64,000 bases of DNA, from contig DVEG01000011.1 of NCBI GenBank assembly GCA_015295835.1, positions 1-64,000 on the forward strand, in the 5' to 3' direction. Below are positions 29,216 through 37,930 of this stretch, one piece after another; positions within the stretch are counted from its first letter, which is position 1; each line of letters begins with the position of its first letter. Source of the DNA: Oscillatoriaceae cyanobacterium M7585_C2015_266 (lineage in GTDB: Bacteria; Cyanobacteriota; Cyanobacteriia; Cyanobacteriales; Oscillatoriaceae). Under the pieces are notes generated by a model. It did no database searches. It had not been told where the DNA came from and saw only the letters and a program-made list of their open reading frames with translations. The position numbers were made by a program, and so were the translations under genes.

Positions 29216-30289
29216 ATGGGGAAAGTTTTTATGAAGACTATCACCGAGGTTTATCCCGTAATCTGGAAAGGCGATCGCGTGTTACTCATCGATCAAAATC
29301 GGCTGCCCATTGAATATATTACAGTCGAAATCACCAGCCTAGAAGAAATGGCACAAGCTATTAAAACTATGATTGTACGAGGCGCCCCGGCAATAGGCAT
29401 TTCGGCAGCTTACGGAATGTATCTGGGAGCACGAGAAATTCAAACAGAAAATAAACAAGAATTTCTCTCTCAGCTTGAAAAAATTGCCCAGCTTTTGCGG
29501 GCAACTCGTCCAACAGCAGTTAATCTGTTTTGGGCAATTGAGCGAATGCTCAAAACTGTTCGCCAGGCTTCCGGCTCGGTAGAAAAACTCAAACAAGTTT
29601 TATTGGAAACAGCTCAGCTCATTCAAGTTGAAGATTTACAAACTTGTCAAGCAATCGGTGAACACGGATTGAAAGTTTTGCCCCCTACCCCCCACAAGCT
29701 GCGCATTCAAACCCACTGCAACGCTGGAGCTTTGGCAACTGCCGGTTATGGCACGGCTTTGGGAGTGGTGCGTGAGGCTTGGCGAGCGGGGCGCTTGGAG
29801 CGTGTCTATGCTGATGAAACCCGCCCCCGTCTACAAGGTGCTAAACTCACATCCTGGGAATGTGTGCAAGAAGGAATTCCTGTTACTGTTATCACTGATA
29901 ATATGGCAGCCCACTGCCTAAAATTAGGAATGATTGACGCGATCGTGGTGGGTGCTGATCGTATTGCGGCTAATGGCGATACAGCAAATAAAATCGGTAC
30001 TTATAATTTGGCGATCGCTGCTAAATATCACAATATTCCTTTCTTTGTCGCCGCTTCTCTCTCAACGGTTGATTTTAAACTCGCTACTGGCGCAGAAATT
30101 CCTATTGAGGAGCGTGACCCTGTTGAGATTTACCAAGTTGGCGATACACGCCTTACTCCCCCTGGTGTCGAATTTTACAATCCAGCATTTGATGTCACGC
30201 CTGCTGAATTGATTTCTGCTATTATTACTGAATATGGGGCGCTCGCACCTACTGAACTCATAAAGCTTCGAGAAAAGCAAGTTTTTTAG
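29216..30289 (+). CDS. mtnA: S-methyl-5-thioribose-1-phosphate isomerase
   Basis: A 357-residue enzyme of the methionine salvage pathway that converts methylthioribose-1-phosphate to the ribulose form. Motifs are [25 protein letters not shown], the active-site [18 protein letters not shown] with its Cys, [15 protein letters not shown], and the second acid [20 protein letters not shown]. An alternative ATG at 29231 would remove five residues. It belongs to the eIF2B-related family, but the THCNAG and GADRI motifs fit MtnA. Confidence 0.95.
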   Translation: MGKVFMKTITEVYPVIWKGDRVLLIDQNRLPIEYITVEITSLEEMAQAIKTMIVRGAPAIGISAAYGMYLGAREIQTENKQEFLSQLEKIAQLLRATRPTAVNLFWAIERMLKTVRQASGSVEKLKQVLLETAQLIQVEDLQTCQAIGEHGLKVLPPTPHKLRIQTHCNAGALATAGYGTALGVVREAWRAGRLERVYADETRPRLQGAKLTSWECVQEGIPVTVITDNMAAHCLKLGMIDAIVVGADRIAANGDTANKIGTYNLAIAAKYHNIPFFVAASLSTVDFKLATGAEIPIEERDPVEIYQVGDTRLTPPGVEFYNPAFDVTPAELISAIITEYGALAPTELIKLREKQVF

Positions 30290-30543
30290 CTTCAGTCGCC
30301 TAAAATCGGCGATCGCTTCTAAAGGTGCCAATATCTCATCTGCTGTGGTGGCATGCCATGGAATAGCCAAAAATACTTAAAAACACGATTAAGCTCTCTT
30401 TTTTATGCTTAAATTTAACCAAAAAGAGGAAAAGCTGTATCATCCCGGCAATGCCAGCAGGCTCAGCAAAATCATTACTGCGTAGGAATTACAACTTGCC
30501 TACAACTTTTTTACAACCCTGTGGCAATTTTTACAAAATATGT

Positions 30544-30642
30544 TATACTGATTTCCGTGACAGGGGGCGAGCGCACCTGGTTGCGGAAGGCAAGCCTATT
30601 ATTTTTATTCAAATTCAAAAAAAAAGGCTGTCTGCCCTTGTC
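30544..30642 (+). ncRNA. candidate structured RNA with -10 box
   Basis: TATACT at 30544-30549 could start a transcript near 30557. The following 85 nt can close with GACA-GGG (30559-30565) against CCCTTGTC (30635-30642). Inside are CGCA/TGCG and AGCCT/AGGCT helices. No terminator and no known family (SRP and 6S RNA considered) could be recognised. Speculative. Confidence 0.2.
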
Positions 30643-30743
30643 AAAACAAAATAAAGTTAGTGCATACCAAAAAGTCATCTCCTCTGCTAAAGTACAATGG
30701 CATAGGAGAAAAAATACAAATTCAATGGCATGATGGAGAGGGT

Positions 30744-30764
30744 GTATCTGTATCAGAGTTTCCA
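30744..30764. repeat. direct repeat flanking patX, copy 1
   Basis: 21 bp matching 31003-31023 at 20 of 21 positions (pattern GTATCyGTATCAGAGTTTCCA). It lies downstream of patX, 54 bp beyond its stop. Confidence 0.85.
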
Positions 30765-30782
30765 CGCCTAGATACAACCCAT

Positions 30783-30807
30783 CAGCCGTGTTATAGATAC
30801 ACGGCTG
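30783..30807 (-). terminator. patX terminator hairpin
   Basis: CAGCCGTG and CACGGCTG form an 8-bp perfect stem with a 9-nt loop, 10 bp after the patX stop. No clear T-run follows on the minus strand, so termination strength is uncertain. Confidence 0.55.
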
Positions 30808-30817
30808 GCTTTAAATG

Positions 30818-30997
30818 TTAACACCGCCTTCCACTGCCACGGTGAGGACAAATTCCAGTTCCAGCATCTGCTTGCGCTTGTTGAGCAGCGGCGGGTAGAA
30901 ATTGGGCTTTGGCACTATACTCACTTTTTGTGAGATAAGTTGCTATGCCCATTAAAAATAGGCATGAAAACAAAAGCGAGCTGTAGGTGCTGCGCAT
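30818..30997 (-). CDS. patX: PatX-type exported RGSGR peptide precursor
   Basis: A 59-residue secreted peptide precursor. The N-terminus is a signal peptide (basic/polar start, hydrophobic core around residues 8-20, AKA at 29-31 as likely cleavage site). A short Ala/Gln-rich mature region leads to a C-terminus containing HRGSGR (residues 52-57), then RC. Established: PatS and HetN carry RGSGR, which inhibits HetR; PatX proteins, with signal peptide and C-terminal HRG(S/T)GR, accompany HetR in filamentous cyanobacteria. Inferred: this gene encodes the PatX signal of this strain. ATG 30997 is preferred over an upstream TTG at 31024. Flanked by a direct repeat and followed by a hairpin. Confidence 0.85.
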   Translation of the reverse strand: MRSTYSSLLFSCLFLMGIATYLTKSEYSAKAQFLPAAAQQAQADAGTGICPHRGSGRRC

Positions 30998-31002
30998 AAT
31001 AG

Positions 31003-31023
31003 GTATCCGTATCAGAGTTTCCA
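31003..31023. repeat. direct repeat flanking patX, copy 2
   Basis: Second copy of the 21-bp element, immediately upstream of the patX start (6 bp away) and so within its probable 5' leader. A TTGGAAACT nonamer is also duplicated next to it. Confidence 0.85.
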
Positions 31024-31035
31024 AGTTTCCAAATT

Positions 31036-31066
31036 CCTATACAGAATTTCCTGGCCCAGATCCGGA
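31036..31066 (-). promoter_or_regulatory. possible patX promoter with DIF-like TCCGGA
   Basis: TCCGGA lies at 31061-31066 and TATAGG at 31036-31041, 19 bp apart, placing a start about 30 nt before the ATG. TCCGGA near -35 is the hallmark of developmentally regulated DIF-type promoters in Anabaena. It is a common palindromic hexamer, so this may be chance. Confidence 0.35.
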
Positions 31067-31173
31067 AAAACCTAGATGTAGCAGCACAAATTTCCCATCA
31101 GACTGCGCTGTATCTGTTCGTAGTTTTATTTATTTAATATTTAAGATGGAAGGGCGTAGCAAAAAAACTAGGC

Positions 31174-31189
31174 ACCGAATTATTTCGGT
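31174..31189 (-). terminator. possible psb34 terminator
   Basis: ACCGAA and TTCGGT form a 6-bp perfect stem with a TTAT/ATAA loop. On the minus strand seven T residues follow six bases later. Weak but placed correctly after psb34. Confidence 0.4.
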
Positions 31190-31261
31190 AACCCAGTAAT
31201 AAAGCAGAGAATATAGAGATGTTCAAAAAGAATCAAAAAGAATTAGGAAAAAAGGTTATTA

Positions 31262-31441
31262 TCAGCCAACTTTTGATACGGAGAAGGCGACAAAAAGCAA
31301 GCCGCCAACTAGCACTGTACCCAGAATTGCCATAATAATATAATTCCGCCGCTCGGTTTTGGTGGGGGGTTCAGCTTTATACATTTTTGGCTCAGTGGCG
31401 AAATTGTTTAGTCGTCCGCCTTCTTCAGTGGTATAGGGCAT
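31262..31441 (-). CDS. psb34: Psb34 (ssl1498 family light-harvesting-like protein)
   Basis: A 59-residue single-span thylakoid protein. It begins MPYTTEEGGRLNNFATEPKM and continues through a Thr/Glu/Arg linker to one hydrophobic helix (about 35-54), ending SVSKVG. The N-terminal pattern is that of the ssl1498/Psb34 family, which binds photosystem II assembly intermediates near CP47 and resembles high-light-inducible proteins. GAGGAA lies 7 nt before the ATG. A 13-bp palindrome ACTCAGTCTGAGT sits at 31464-31476 upstream. Confidence 0.9.
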   Translation of the reverse strand: MPYTTEEGGRLNNFATEPKMYKAEPPTKTERRNYIIMAILGTVLVGGLLFVAFSVSKVG

Positions 31442-31628
31442 GAATACATTCCTCAGTTTTTATACTCAGTCTGAGTTTATCAAAGATTTTTAGTTAAATC
31501 TATATATATATAGTTTTCAATTTTGGGTTCCCGGTATTGGGTAGGGTAAAAGAACAAGGCTAGCAATTACCAAGTGCCGATTAGCGATTAGCAATTATCC
31601 ATGCCCAATACCAGATACCAGATACTCC

Positions 31629-33665
31629 CTATTGCGAAATTATGCCGGTAAGGGGCGAACTAGCGCTGGCGGTAGATTTGACGGGGATGCGACCTGCGAG
31701 ATAGGCGAGACGACCGGCAATAGTGGCCATACCCATGGCTTTAGCCATTGCGACAGGGTTTTTAGCTAGGGCGATCGCACTATTAATTAAAACGGCATCT
31801 GCGCCCATTTCCATTGCTTGCGCTGCCTCGCTGGGGGTGCCAATTCCTGCATCTACCACAACTGGTACTTTAGCATTCTCGATAATAATTTGTATGTTAG
31901 CGGCGGTTTTGATTCCCTGCCCCGAACCGATGGGCGAACCCAAAGGCATTACTGTTGCGCAGCCGACTTCTTCCAGACGTTTGGCAAGCATTGGATCGGC
32001 ATTGATATAAGGCAGCACCGTAAACCCTTCTTTTACCAACTGCTCTGCAGCTTGCAGGGTGCCGATAGGATCGGGTAAAAGGTATTTAGGATCGGGAATC
32101 ACCTCTAACTTAACAAAATTATTATCTTCTTGCCCCAGAATTTTGGCCATTTCCCGCCCCAAACGAGCTACGCGAATAGCTTCTTCTGCAGTTTGACAAC
32201 CGGCAGTATTTGGTAGCATCCAGATTTTTTTCCAATCCAGCGCTTCTGCCAACCCTTGGTGCCCAGGAGCATTGGTTTGTACTCGGCGCACTGCTACGGT
32301 GACGATTTCGCAACCGCTGGCAATGATACTTTGCTGCATTTCGGCGATGCTGCGGTATTTGCCTGTACCAGTCATCAACCGCGAGTTGAATTGGCGCTTG
32401 CCTATTATTAAAGGCGTATCAACAGACAAACTTGGCGATGTTTCCCTGGCAGAAGTTGCTTGCAAGGTTGCGTATGCCAGCATGGAAGGGGAATTTTTGA
32501 TAGTAGTGGAATTGTCAGCGGGTAAACAAACGACAGTTTGCTTTGTTTGAGAATTTTGGCGGTTGAAAAACCGAGAGGCGCTAAAATGCTCCAAGAGCGG
32601 ATCGGTTTTTTGCTGCAATATCAAATCTGCCAGCAAAACCGCCGTTATCGGCGCTAACAATATGCCGTTGCGATGGTGCCCCACCGCTAAAGTTAAATTT
32701 GGGCAGGAACTGGGACCAAGAATTGGCCACTCGTCGGGTGTAGTTGGTCGAAATCCCCACCAAAATTCTTGAATGGGATAATGCTGTATTTGGGGATAGA
32801 GGCGGATTGCCCTTGCTAACAGCGCTTGCATTTCGGCTGGAGTATTGCCGGGAGTAAATCCGACGTCTTCGCTGGTGGCCCCGATCACTATTTGGCCATG
32901 GCGGCGGGGGACGATATAGGTATCGGGACCAAACAGCACCCGCTGCAAGCTCCCGCTTTGGGAATTGGTGGGCGAGAGTTCTACGCTTGAGGGGTGCGCT
33001 CGCACTGCTAACATTTGCCCTTTTTTCGGATAAATTGGCAACGGCAGCAGTTGATTCGACCACGCACCAGTGGCTAAAATGTAGTGTTGTGCCTGAAAAT
33101 CGCCGGCAGAAGTCCGGATGCAGGTGACGCGCTGGTTTTGCTGAGCGATCGCTTCAACTGTCACACCTTCGCGGACATCAATTTTTAGTTCTCGAACGGC
33201 AGCCCACAGTGCCTTTGCTAAGGCGCGGCTGTCTACCTGCCCATCTTCGGGAAACCACCATCCCCCAACAACATCTGCGCCCAACCCCCGTTGGTGTTGG
33301 TGAATGGCATCGCGATCAAGCCAGATTGCAGGTGGAGAGGCAGGAGGGATATCTGAAATTGGCTCGTACACGGGAGCCAAAATGCCGCAGGGCCAATAGT
33401 CGGTTGAAACTGCTGCTACCTGTTCGAGTTTACTGAGCCAGTCTGGATAAAGCGAGCGCGAGCGTAAACACAAGTCCAACATCGGCCCAGGGGGGATGCC
33501 TTCGGCTTGAGGCGCCAGCATGCCAGCGGCGGCGTGAATGGCTGCTTCTTTAAAATCACGGCTAATGACGGTGACAGATGCCCCTCGCATTTTCATTTCT
33601 ATAGCTAGCGAAAGACCGATAGTGCCACCGCCAATAATCAGAATCTCACTCGAAGAATTCATCAC
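31629..33665 (-). CDS. thiO-thiG: ThiO-ThiG fusion: glycine oxidase and thiazole synthase
   Basis: A 678-residue bifunctional thiamine-synthesis enzyme. The N-terminal half (about 1-370) is the FAD-dependent glycine oxidase ThiO, with the dinucleotide motif [14 protein letters not shown] and a C-terminal [12 protein letters not shown] linker of about 35 residues, rich in Ser and Thr, precedes ThiG (about 405-670). ThiG shows [10 protein letters not shown], the Schiff-base Lys region [18 protein letters not shown] and [14 protein letters not shown]. ThiO makes dehydroglycine, which ThiG joins to DXP (from dxs in this window) and ThiS sulfur. The fusion is a known cyanobacterial arrangement. 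No TPP riboswitch was seen upstream. Confidence 0.93.
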   Translation of the reverse strand: MMNSSSEILIIGGGTIGLSLAIEMKMRGASVTVISRDFKEAAIHAAAGMLAPQAEGIPPGPMLDLCLRSRSLYPDWLSKLEQVAAVSTDYWPCGILAPVYEPISDIPPASPPAIWLDRDAIHQHQRGLGADVVGGWWFPEDGQVDSRALAKALWAAVRELKIDVREGVTVEAIAQQNQRVTCIRTSAGDFQAQHYILATGAWSNQLLPLPIYPKKGQMLAVRAHPSSVELSPTNSQSGSLQRVLFGPDTYIVPRRHGQIVIGATSEDVGFTPGNTPAEMQALLARAIRLYPQIQHYPIQEFWWGFRPTTPDEWPILGPSSCPNLTLAVGHHRNGILLAPITAVLLADLILQQKTDPLLEHFSASRFFNRQNSQTKQTVVCLPADNSTTIKNSPSMLAYATLQATSARETSPSLSVDTPLIIGKRQFNSRLMTGTGKYRSIAEMQQSIIASGCEIVTVAVRRVQTNAPGHQGLAEALDWKKIWMLPNTAGCQTAEEAIRVARLGREMAKILGQEDNNFVKLEVIPDPKYLLPDPIGTLQAAEQLVKEGFTVLPYINADPMLAKRLEEVGCATVMPLGSPIGSGQGIKTAANIQIIIENAKVPVVVDAGIGTPSEAAQAMEMGADAVLINSAIALAKNPVAMAKAMGMATIAGRLAYLAGRIPVKSTASASSPLTGIISQ

Positions 33666-33734
33666 AACACTCCGCGATGTTTAATCGCGGCTACACGGCT
33701 AAAACTGCCTACGCGGATTGGCAACATTTCTAGT

Positions 33735-34073
33735 CTAGCCTTCGGGAGTCCACACTGTCTTATATCCCTGCCCCCAGAATCCGTCAAATTTTGTTACTTT
33801 CACATCTCCCAAAACTTGGGTTTGACACGCCAAGCGGAGATTTCTTGTCGGCTCGTGGGGCGGGAGCGAGCGCCGCATTTTGTCTCGCCAGTTTGGTTCG
33901 GAAACTTCTCCCTCTATGAATACGGCACAGGTACCGCAGGTGCCAATCCCGCGACAGTTGAGCGCTTTGGCGCCGCCATTATACAGGTCAATGCCATTTT
34001 TGAGCAAGACTTGACGCAAATTCGCACCCTGCTCGCATTCAAACGTTTTTCCTTGCGCTGTCACCTTTGGCAT
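33735..34073 (-). CDS. plant-type-like 2Fe-2S ferredoxin
   Basis: A 112-residue soluble electron carrier. The cluster ligands are CRGIGTCGTC and a later Cys in RLACQTQV, the CxxxxCxxC...C arrangement of chloroplast-type ferredoxins. The sequence is basic around the cluster and diverges from PetF, so it is probably a specialised ferredoxin rather than the main photosynthetic one. It lies 70 bp upstream of thiO-thiG in the same direction and could be cotranscribed. Partner enzyme unknown. Confidence 0.88.
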   Translation of the reverse strand: MPKVTAQGKTFECEQGANLRQVLLKNGIDLYNGGAKALNCRGIGTCGTCAVFIEGEVSEPNWRDKMRRSLPPHEPTRNLRLACQTQVLGDVKVTKFDGFWGQGYKTVWTPEG

Positions 34074-34207
34074 GTCAATCCACCCTGTTATTTTTATATT
34101 AAGTTTTTCTATCTATAATCCCACATCTTTCTAAAATAAGCTTGTAAATCGCACTCTAAAGCTGTGGGAGTGCTGCTAGACATTGACAGCCCTATTTCCC
34201 AATTGCC

Positions 34208-35833
34208 ATGACTGCCAATACTTCTAAACAGATTTGGATCTACGATACCACATTGCGCGACGGTGCCCAGCGAGAAGGATTATCTCTATCGGTGGAAGAT
34301 AAATTAAGAATTGCTCGCAAATTAGACCAGTTGGGCATTCCCTTTATCGAAGGAGGGTGGCCTGGTGCAAATCCCAAGGATGTGCAATTTTTCTGGCAGT
34401 TACAAGAAAAACCTCTAACACAAGCGGAAATTGTCGCTTTTTGTTCGACGCGACGACCAAATATAACGGCAGCAGAAGATCCAATGTTGTCAGCGATTCT
34501 GGCAGCCGGCACCCGCTGGGTGACGATTTTTGGCAAATCCTGGGATATGCATGTTACGGAAGGGCTGAAAACAACTCTAGAAGAAAATCTGGCCATGATC
34601 CGAGACACGATCGAGTTTCTGCGCTCGCGGGGTCGTCGGGTTATCTACGACGCTGAACACTGGTTTGATGGCTTTAAACACAACCCAGAATATGCAATGA
34701 AAACATTAGAAACGGCGAGCGCAGCTGGTGCCGAATGGCTTACTCTCTGCGATACCAATGGCGGCACTCTCCCCCACGAAATCTCTAAAATCGTCCGCCA
34801 CGTGATTAACACAGTCTCAACTGTTCACGAACCACCTATCCCGATCGGAATTCACGCCCATAATGACTCAGAAACTGCTGTCGCCAATTCCCTCGCTGCC
34901 GTACTCGAAGGCGCAAGCATGGTGCAGGGAACAATTAACGGTTACGGCGAACGCTGCGGCAATGCTAACCTCTGCTCGGTAATTCCTAACCTACAACTGA
35001 AATTAGGATTTAAGTGCATTGAAGATAGCAATCTAGCTAAGCTTACAGAAACTAGCCGATTTGTTAGCGAAGTTGCTAATCTCGCCCCTGATGAGCATGC
35101 CCCTTTTGTCGGCATGTCGGCTTTTGCCCACAAAGGCGGAATTCATGTCTCGGCAGTGCAGCGCAATCCCTTTACTTACGAACACTTGCCGCCAGAAAAA
35201 GTTGGCAATCAACGGCGAATCGTAATTTCAGAACAAGCTGGATTAAGTAATGTTTTGGCAAAAGCTGCTGATTTTGGGCTCTCTTTGCATAAAGAAGATC
35301 CTGCCTGTCGCGCTATTTTAGAACACTTGAAAGAATTAGAAAAGGAAGGCTATCAATTTGAAGCCGCCGAGGCAAGTTTTGAATTATTAATGCGCTCGGC
35401 TCTGGGAACGAGACAAAAATTTTTTGAAATTAAGGGTTTTCAAGTCTACTGCAATAAAGGGCAAGAACTCTCTAACGCACTAGCAACGGTAAAGGTGACG
35501 GTTGATGGAAAGGAGATTTTAGAGGCGGCAGAAGGAAATGGCCCAGTTTCGGCTCTGGATGCTGCTCTGCGTAAAGCGCTAGTGAATTTCTATCCAGAAA
35601 TCGCTCAATTTCAACTAACTGATTATAAGGTGCGAATTCTTGATAGTTGTGCTGGCACTTCAGCTAAAACTCGTGTGCTGGTAGAATGCAGCAATGGAGC
35701 GCAACGCTGGACTACTGTAGGTGTTTCTACTAATATCATTGAGGCTTCTTATCTGGCGATCGTAGAAGGTTTGGAGTATGGTTTGAGCTTGAATCATCAA
35801 CAAAAAAACAATGAGGAGCGTGTAATTTGTTAA
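34208..35833 (+). CDS. cimA: (R)-citramalate synthase
   Basis: A 541-residue enzyme of the DRE-TIM superfamily that condenses pyruvate with acetyl-CoA to citramalate, a threonine-independent route to 2-oxobutyrate and isoleucine. It has the DTTLRDGAQREG signature near residue 13, CDTNGG, the metal-binding HAHND and the GTINGYGERCGN motif. The C-terminal LeuA-type regulatory domain (about 390-530) is present, implying feedback control. GGWPGANPKD and overall length fit CimA rather than isopropylmalate synthase. Transcribed alone. Confidence 0.9.
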   Translation: MTANTSKQIWIYDTTLRDGAQREGLSLSVEDKLRIARKLDQLGIPFIEGGWPGANPKDVQFFWQLQEKPLTQAEIVAFCSTRRPNITAAEDPMLSAILAAGTRWVTIFGKSWDMHVTEGLKTTLEENLAMIRDTIEFLRSRGRRVIYDAEHWFDGFKHNPEYAMKTLETASAAGAEWLTLCDTNGGTLPHEISKIVRHVINTVSTVHEPPIPIGIHAHNDSETAVANSLAAVLEGASMVQGTINGYGERCGNANLCSVIPNLQLKLGFKCIEDSNLAKLTETSRFVSEVANLAPDEHAPFVGMSAFAHKGGIHVSAVQRNPFTYEHLPPEKVGNQRRIVISEQAGLSNVLAKAADFGLSLHKEDPACRAILEHLKELEKEGYQFEAAEASFELLMRSALGTRQKFFEIKGFQVYCNKGQELSNALATVKVTVDGKEILEAAEGNGPVSALDAALRKALVNFYPEIAQFQLTDYKVRILDSCAGTSAKTRVLVECSNGAQRWTTVGVSTNIIEASYLAIVEGLEYGLSLNHQQKNNEERVIC

Positions 35834-35871
35834 TGTAGAAATAAAAAACAGAGGAAATGGGAATCCAAATG

Positions 35872-36603
35872 CTAGCACATATTTTTTTTGTAAAAATAAC
35901 TTTTTATGAAAGCTTGCACTTGAGAAAAATTCCTTTCCAAATCGACGAATAATTCGGCGGTTTGAGATAGATTTTTATCGCCTGCCTGCTGTTCGATAGT
36001 GGCGGCAATGGCAGAAATTGTAGGCATACCAAGATTGGCACTAGAACCTTTTAATCGGTGAGCTTTCTGCTCTATTGTCGAGTAATCGCCAGATGCGATC
36101 GCATCTTTCAATACCTTTAAATCTTCTGTCGCAGCTTCTAAAAAAGTTTCTAACAATCGCTGCTGCACTTCTATTTTTCCCCGCGTAATTTCCCGCAGAC
36201 GCTTAATATCCACCGGCACATCATGGTTAACAGATTTGGAAGCCCAGCGTTGCAAGCTAGCTTGCAAATCTCTTAAATTAATCGGCTTGCTAAGATAATC
36301 ATCCATACCAGATTGCAGGCATTTATCCCTTTCTTCTGGCAAGGCATATGTAGTTAAGGCAATCACTGTTGTGCGTTGTTGTAGTGCACTTTCTTCTCGG
36401 CGACGCAATTCCTGCGTTGCTTCATAGCCATCCATGACTGGCATCTGACAATCCATAAATACAATATCGTAGCTTTTCCTTGATAGCATCGTCAGGGCTT
36501 CCGAGCCATTATCAGCGCAATCGGCTCTATATCCCAAAAGTGCCAATTGATTGAGAATCAATTGTTGGTTGATGACATCATCTTCAACTATGAGAATTTT
36601 CAA
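35872..36603 (-). CDS. receiver-Hpt phosphorelay protein
   Basis: A 243-residue protein with a receiver domain (VEDDVINQ, phospho-Asp 51 in VFMDCQMPVMDG, Lys in LSKPI). After it comes a histidine phosphotransfer domain with His 182 in AHRLKGSSANLG. The receiver resembles those at the end of large hybrid kinases such as the one at 46.8-52.5 kb, so it may be a relay intermediate; this is inference. It is convergent with cimA (38 bp apart). No DNA-binding output domain is present. Confidence 0.9.
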   Translation of the reverse strand: MKILIVEDDVINQQLILNQLALLGYRADCADNGSEALTMLSRKSYDIVFMDCQMPVMDGYEATQELRRREESALQQRTTVIALTTYALPEERDKCLQSGMDDYLSKPINLRDLQASLQRWASKSVNHDVPVDIKRLREITRGKIEVQQRLLETFLEAATEDLKVLKDAIASGDYSTIEQKAHRLKGSSANLGMPTISAIAATIEQQAGDKNLSQTAELFVDLERNFSQVQAFIKSYFYKKNMC

Positions 36604-36796
36604 GTTGCTCCTTTTTTTTGGTTATCTTTTGATTATCCTTATTTGTAAATTCCAAGTCTGCGAGCCTACCCTAGGGTTTAAATCTTGATAGTCACGGTTC
36701 GAGACAGGGCTATTTCTCACAATTTTAGCAATTAAAGGGTGGAGGTGATAGTAAATTTTATTACAATCAAAAATCAAAAATAAAAATAAACTGAAT

Positions 36797-37930
36797 ATGA
36801 AATATGAATTGAATATGAATTCCCAACATAACCTACTTGCATTAGCCGAATCTTACCTGCGTGAGTCAGTGGCACCTATAGCTGCCCGTCTTGACGCGGA
36901 TCAAAATGCGTTGCAAAACGCTTTTAAAGAATTGGGGGCGCGAGGGCTTCTTGGGCTGCGAGTGCCTGAAAAATGGGGGGGAGCCGGTGTAAGCGCTTGC
37001 GTCAATAGCGCCTTTCAAGAGATGGTTGCCCGATATTCCGGTGCTCTTGCCTTCCTGCAAACCCAGCATCAATCAGCTGCCTTAATGATAACAAATAGCG
37101 ACTCCTCTGCTCTTAAACAAGAATATCTGCCGCACTTAGCAACCGGGAAGCGCTGTTTGGGCGTTGGCTTTTCCCAACTTCGTCGCCCCGGAAAACCGCT
37201 TTTGAATGCTTTGCCGACTGAATCTGGTTTTCTTCTCAACGGTGAGGTGCCCTGGGTTACGGGATTTGGCTGCTTTAAGGAATTTATTGCTGCTGCCACC
37301 TTGCCTGACGGGCAAGCTGTTTTTGGGATTGTGCCTTTTTTCAATACTATTCAAGAAAGCGGCGGAGAGATTGTTTTTAGCCAACCCCTACAGCTTATTG
37401 CTATGACATCTACTAACACCGTTACTGCACATTTGAGTAATTGGTTTCTTCCTAAACAACGAGTTGTTTTTATTAAACAAGCTGGTTGGATTCAAGAAAA
37501 TGACAAAAAAAATGTTCTCAATCCAGCTTTTTTTGCTCTTGGATGCGCGAGAGCTGGTTTGGATATTGTAGAAGCTGCTGCAAAAAATAAACCTTTTAGC
37601 TTTATTTGCGAAACATTTGAAGCCCTCAACCGAGAATTAAAAGATTGCCGCGCTCGCTGTTACAATCTTTTAGATAATAACTCCTACTCTTTTGCAGAAA
37701 AATTACAATTACGTGCCTGGGCTATTGAGTTAGCAGTACGCTGTGCTCACGCTGCAATTACCGTTTCTAGCGGGGCTGCTAATTATCAATATCACGCTGC
37801 CGGGCGCGTTTATCGAGAAGCGTTAGTTTTTACCGTTTCCGCTCAAACTTCTGAGGTTATGGCAGCCACTCTCAAACGTTTAATTCATTCTGTTGAAAAT
37901 TCTATTCCCCATGTTACATTTCGTCTCTAG
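36797..37930 (+). CDS. acyl-CoA dehydrogenase-family flavoprotein
   Basis: A 377-residue protein of the acyl-CoA dehydrogenase superfamily. The N-terminal helical domain has GLLGLRVPEKWGGAG; the middle beta domain has LNGEVPWVTGFG; the C-terminal helical domain follows. The usual catalytic Glu motif near the C-terminus (YEGT-like) is not seen; the region reads YREALVFTVSAQTSE, more like the SfnB/DszC monooxygenase branch. The substrate is unknown; most cyanobacteria lack fatty-acid beta-oxidation. M7 (36815) is an alternative start. Its 3' end overlaps the convergent membrane protein gene by 17 bp. Confidence 0.75.
   Translation: MKYELNMNSQHNLLALAESYLRESVAPIAARLDADQNALQNAFKELGARGLLGLRVPEKWGGAGVSACVNSAFQEMVARYSGALAFLQTQHQSAALMITNSDSSALKQEYLPHLATGKRCLGVGFSQLRRPGKPLLNALPTESGFLLNGEVPWVTGFGCFKEFIAAATLPDGQAVFGIVPFFNTIQESGGEIVFSQPLQLIAMTSTNTVTAHLSNWFLPKQRVVFIKQAGWIQENDKKNVLNPAFFALGCARAGLDIVEAAAKNKPFSFICETFEALNRELKDCRARCYNLLDNNSYSFAEKLQLRAWAIELAVRCAHAAITVSSGAANYQYHAAGRVYREALVFTVSAQTSEVMAATLKRLIHSVENSIPHVTFRL

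Larger units (their letters stand above)
30290..30782. other. mtnA-patX intergenic region
   Basis: Between two convergent genes. It holds a candidate structured transcript (30544-30642) and the first copy of the 21-bp repeat (30744-30764), listed separately. No protein gene is supported. Confidence 0.4.

Noticed and set aside
30544-30642. SRP RNA or 6S RNA
   Set aside because: The conserved SRP loop and the 6S open-complex bubble are not present.
33666-34207. TPP riboswitch for thiO-thiG
   Set aside because: No THI-box sequence was found upstream of the fusion gene or the ferredoxin gene.
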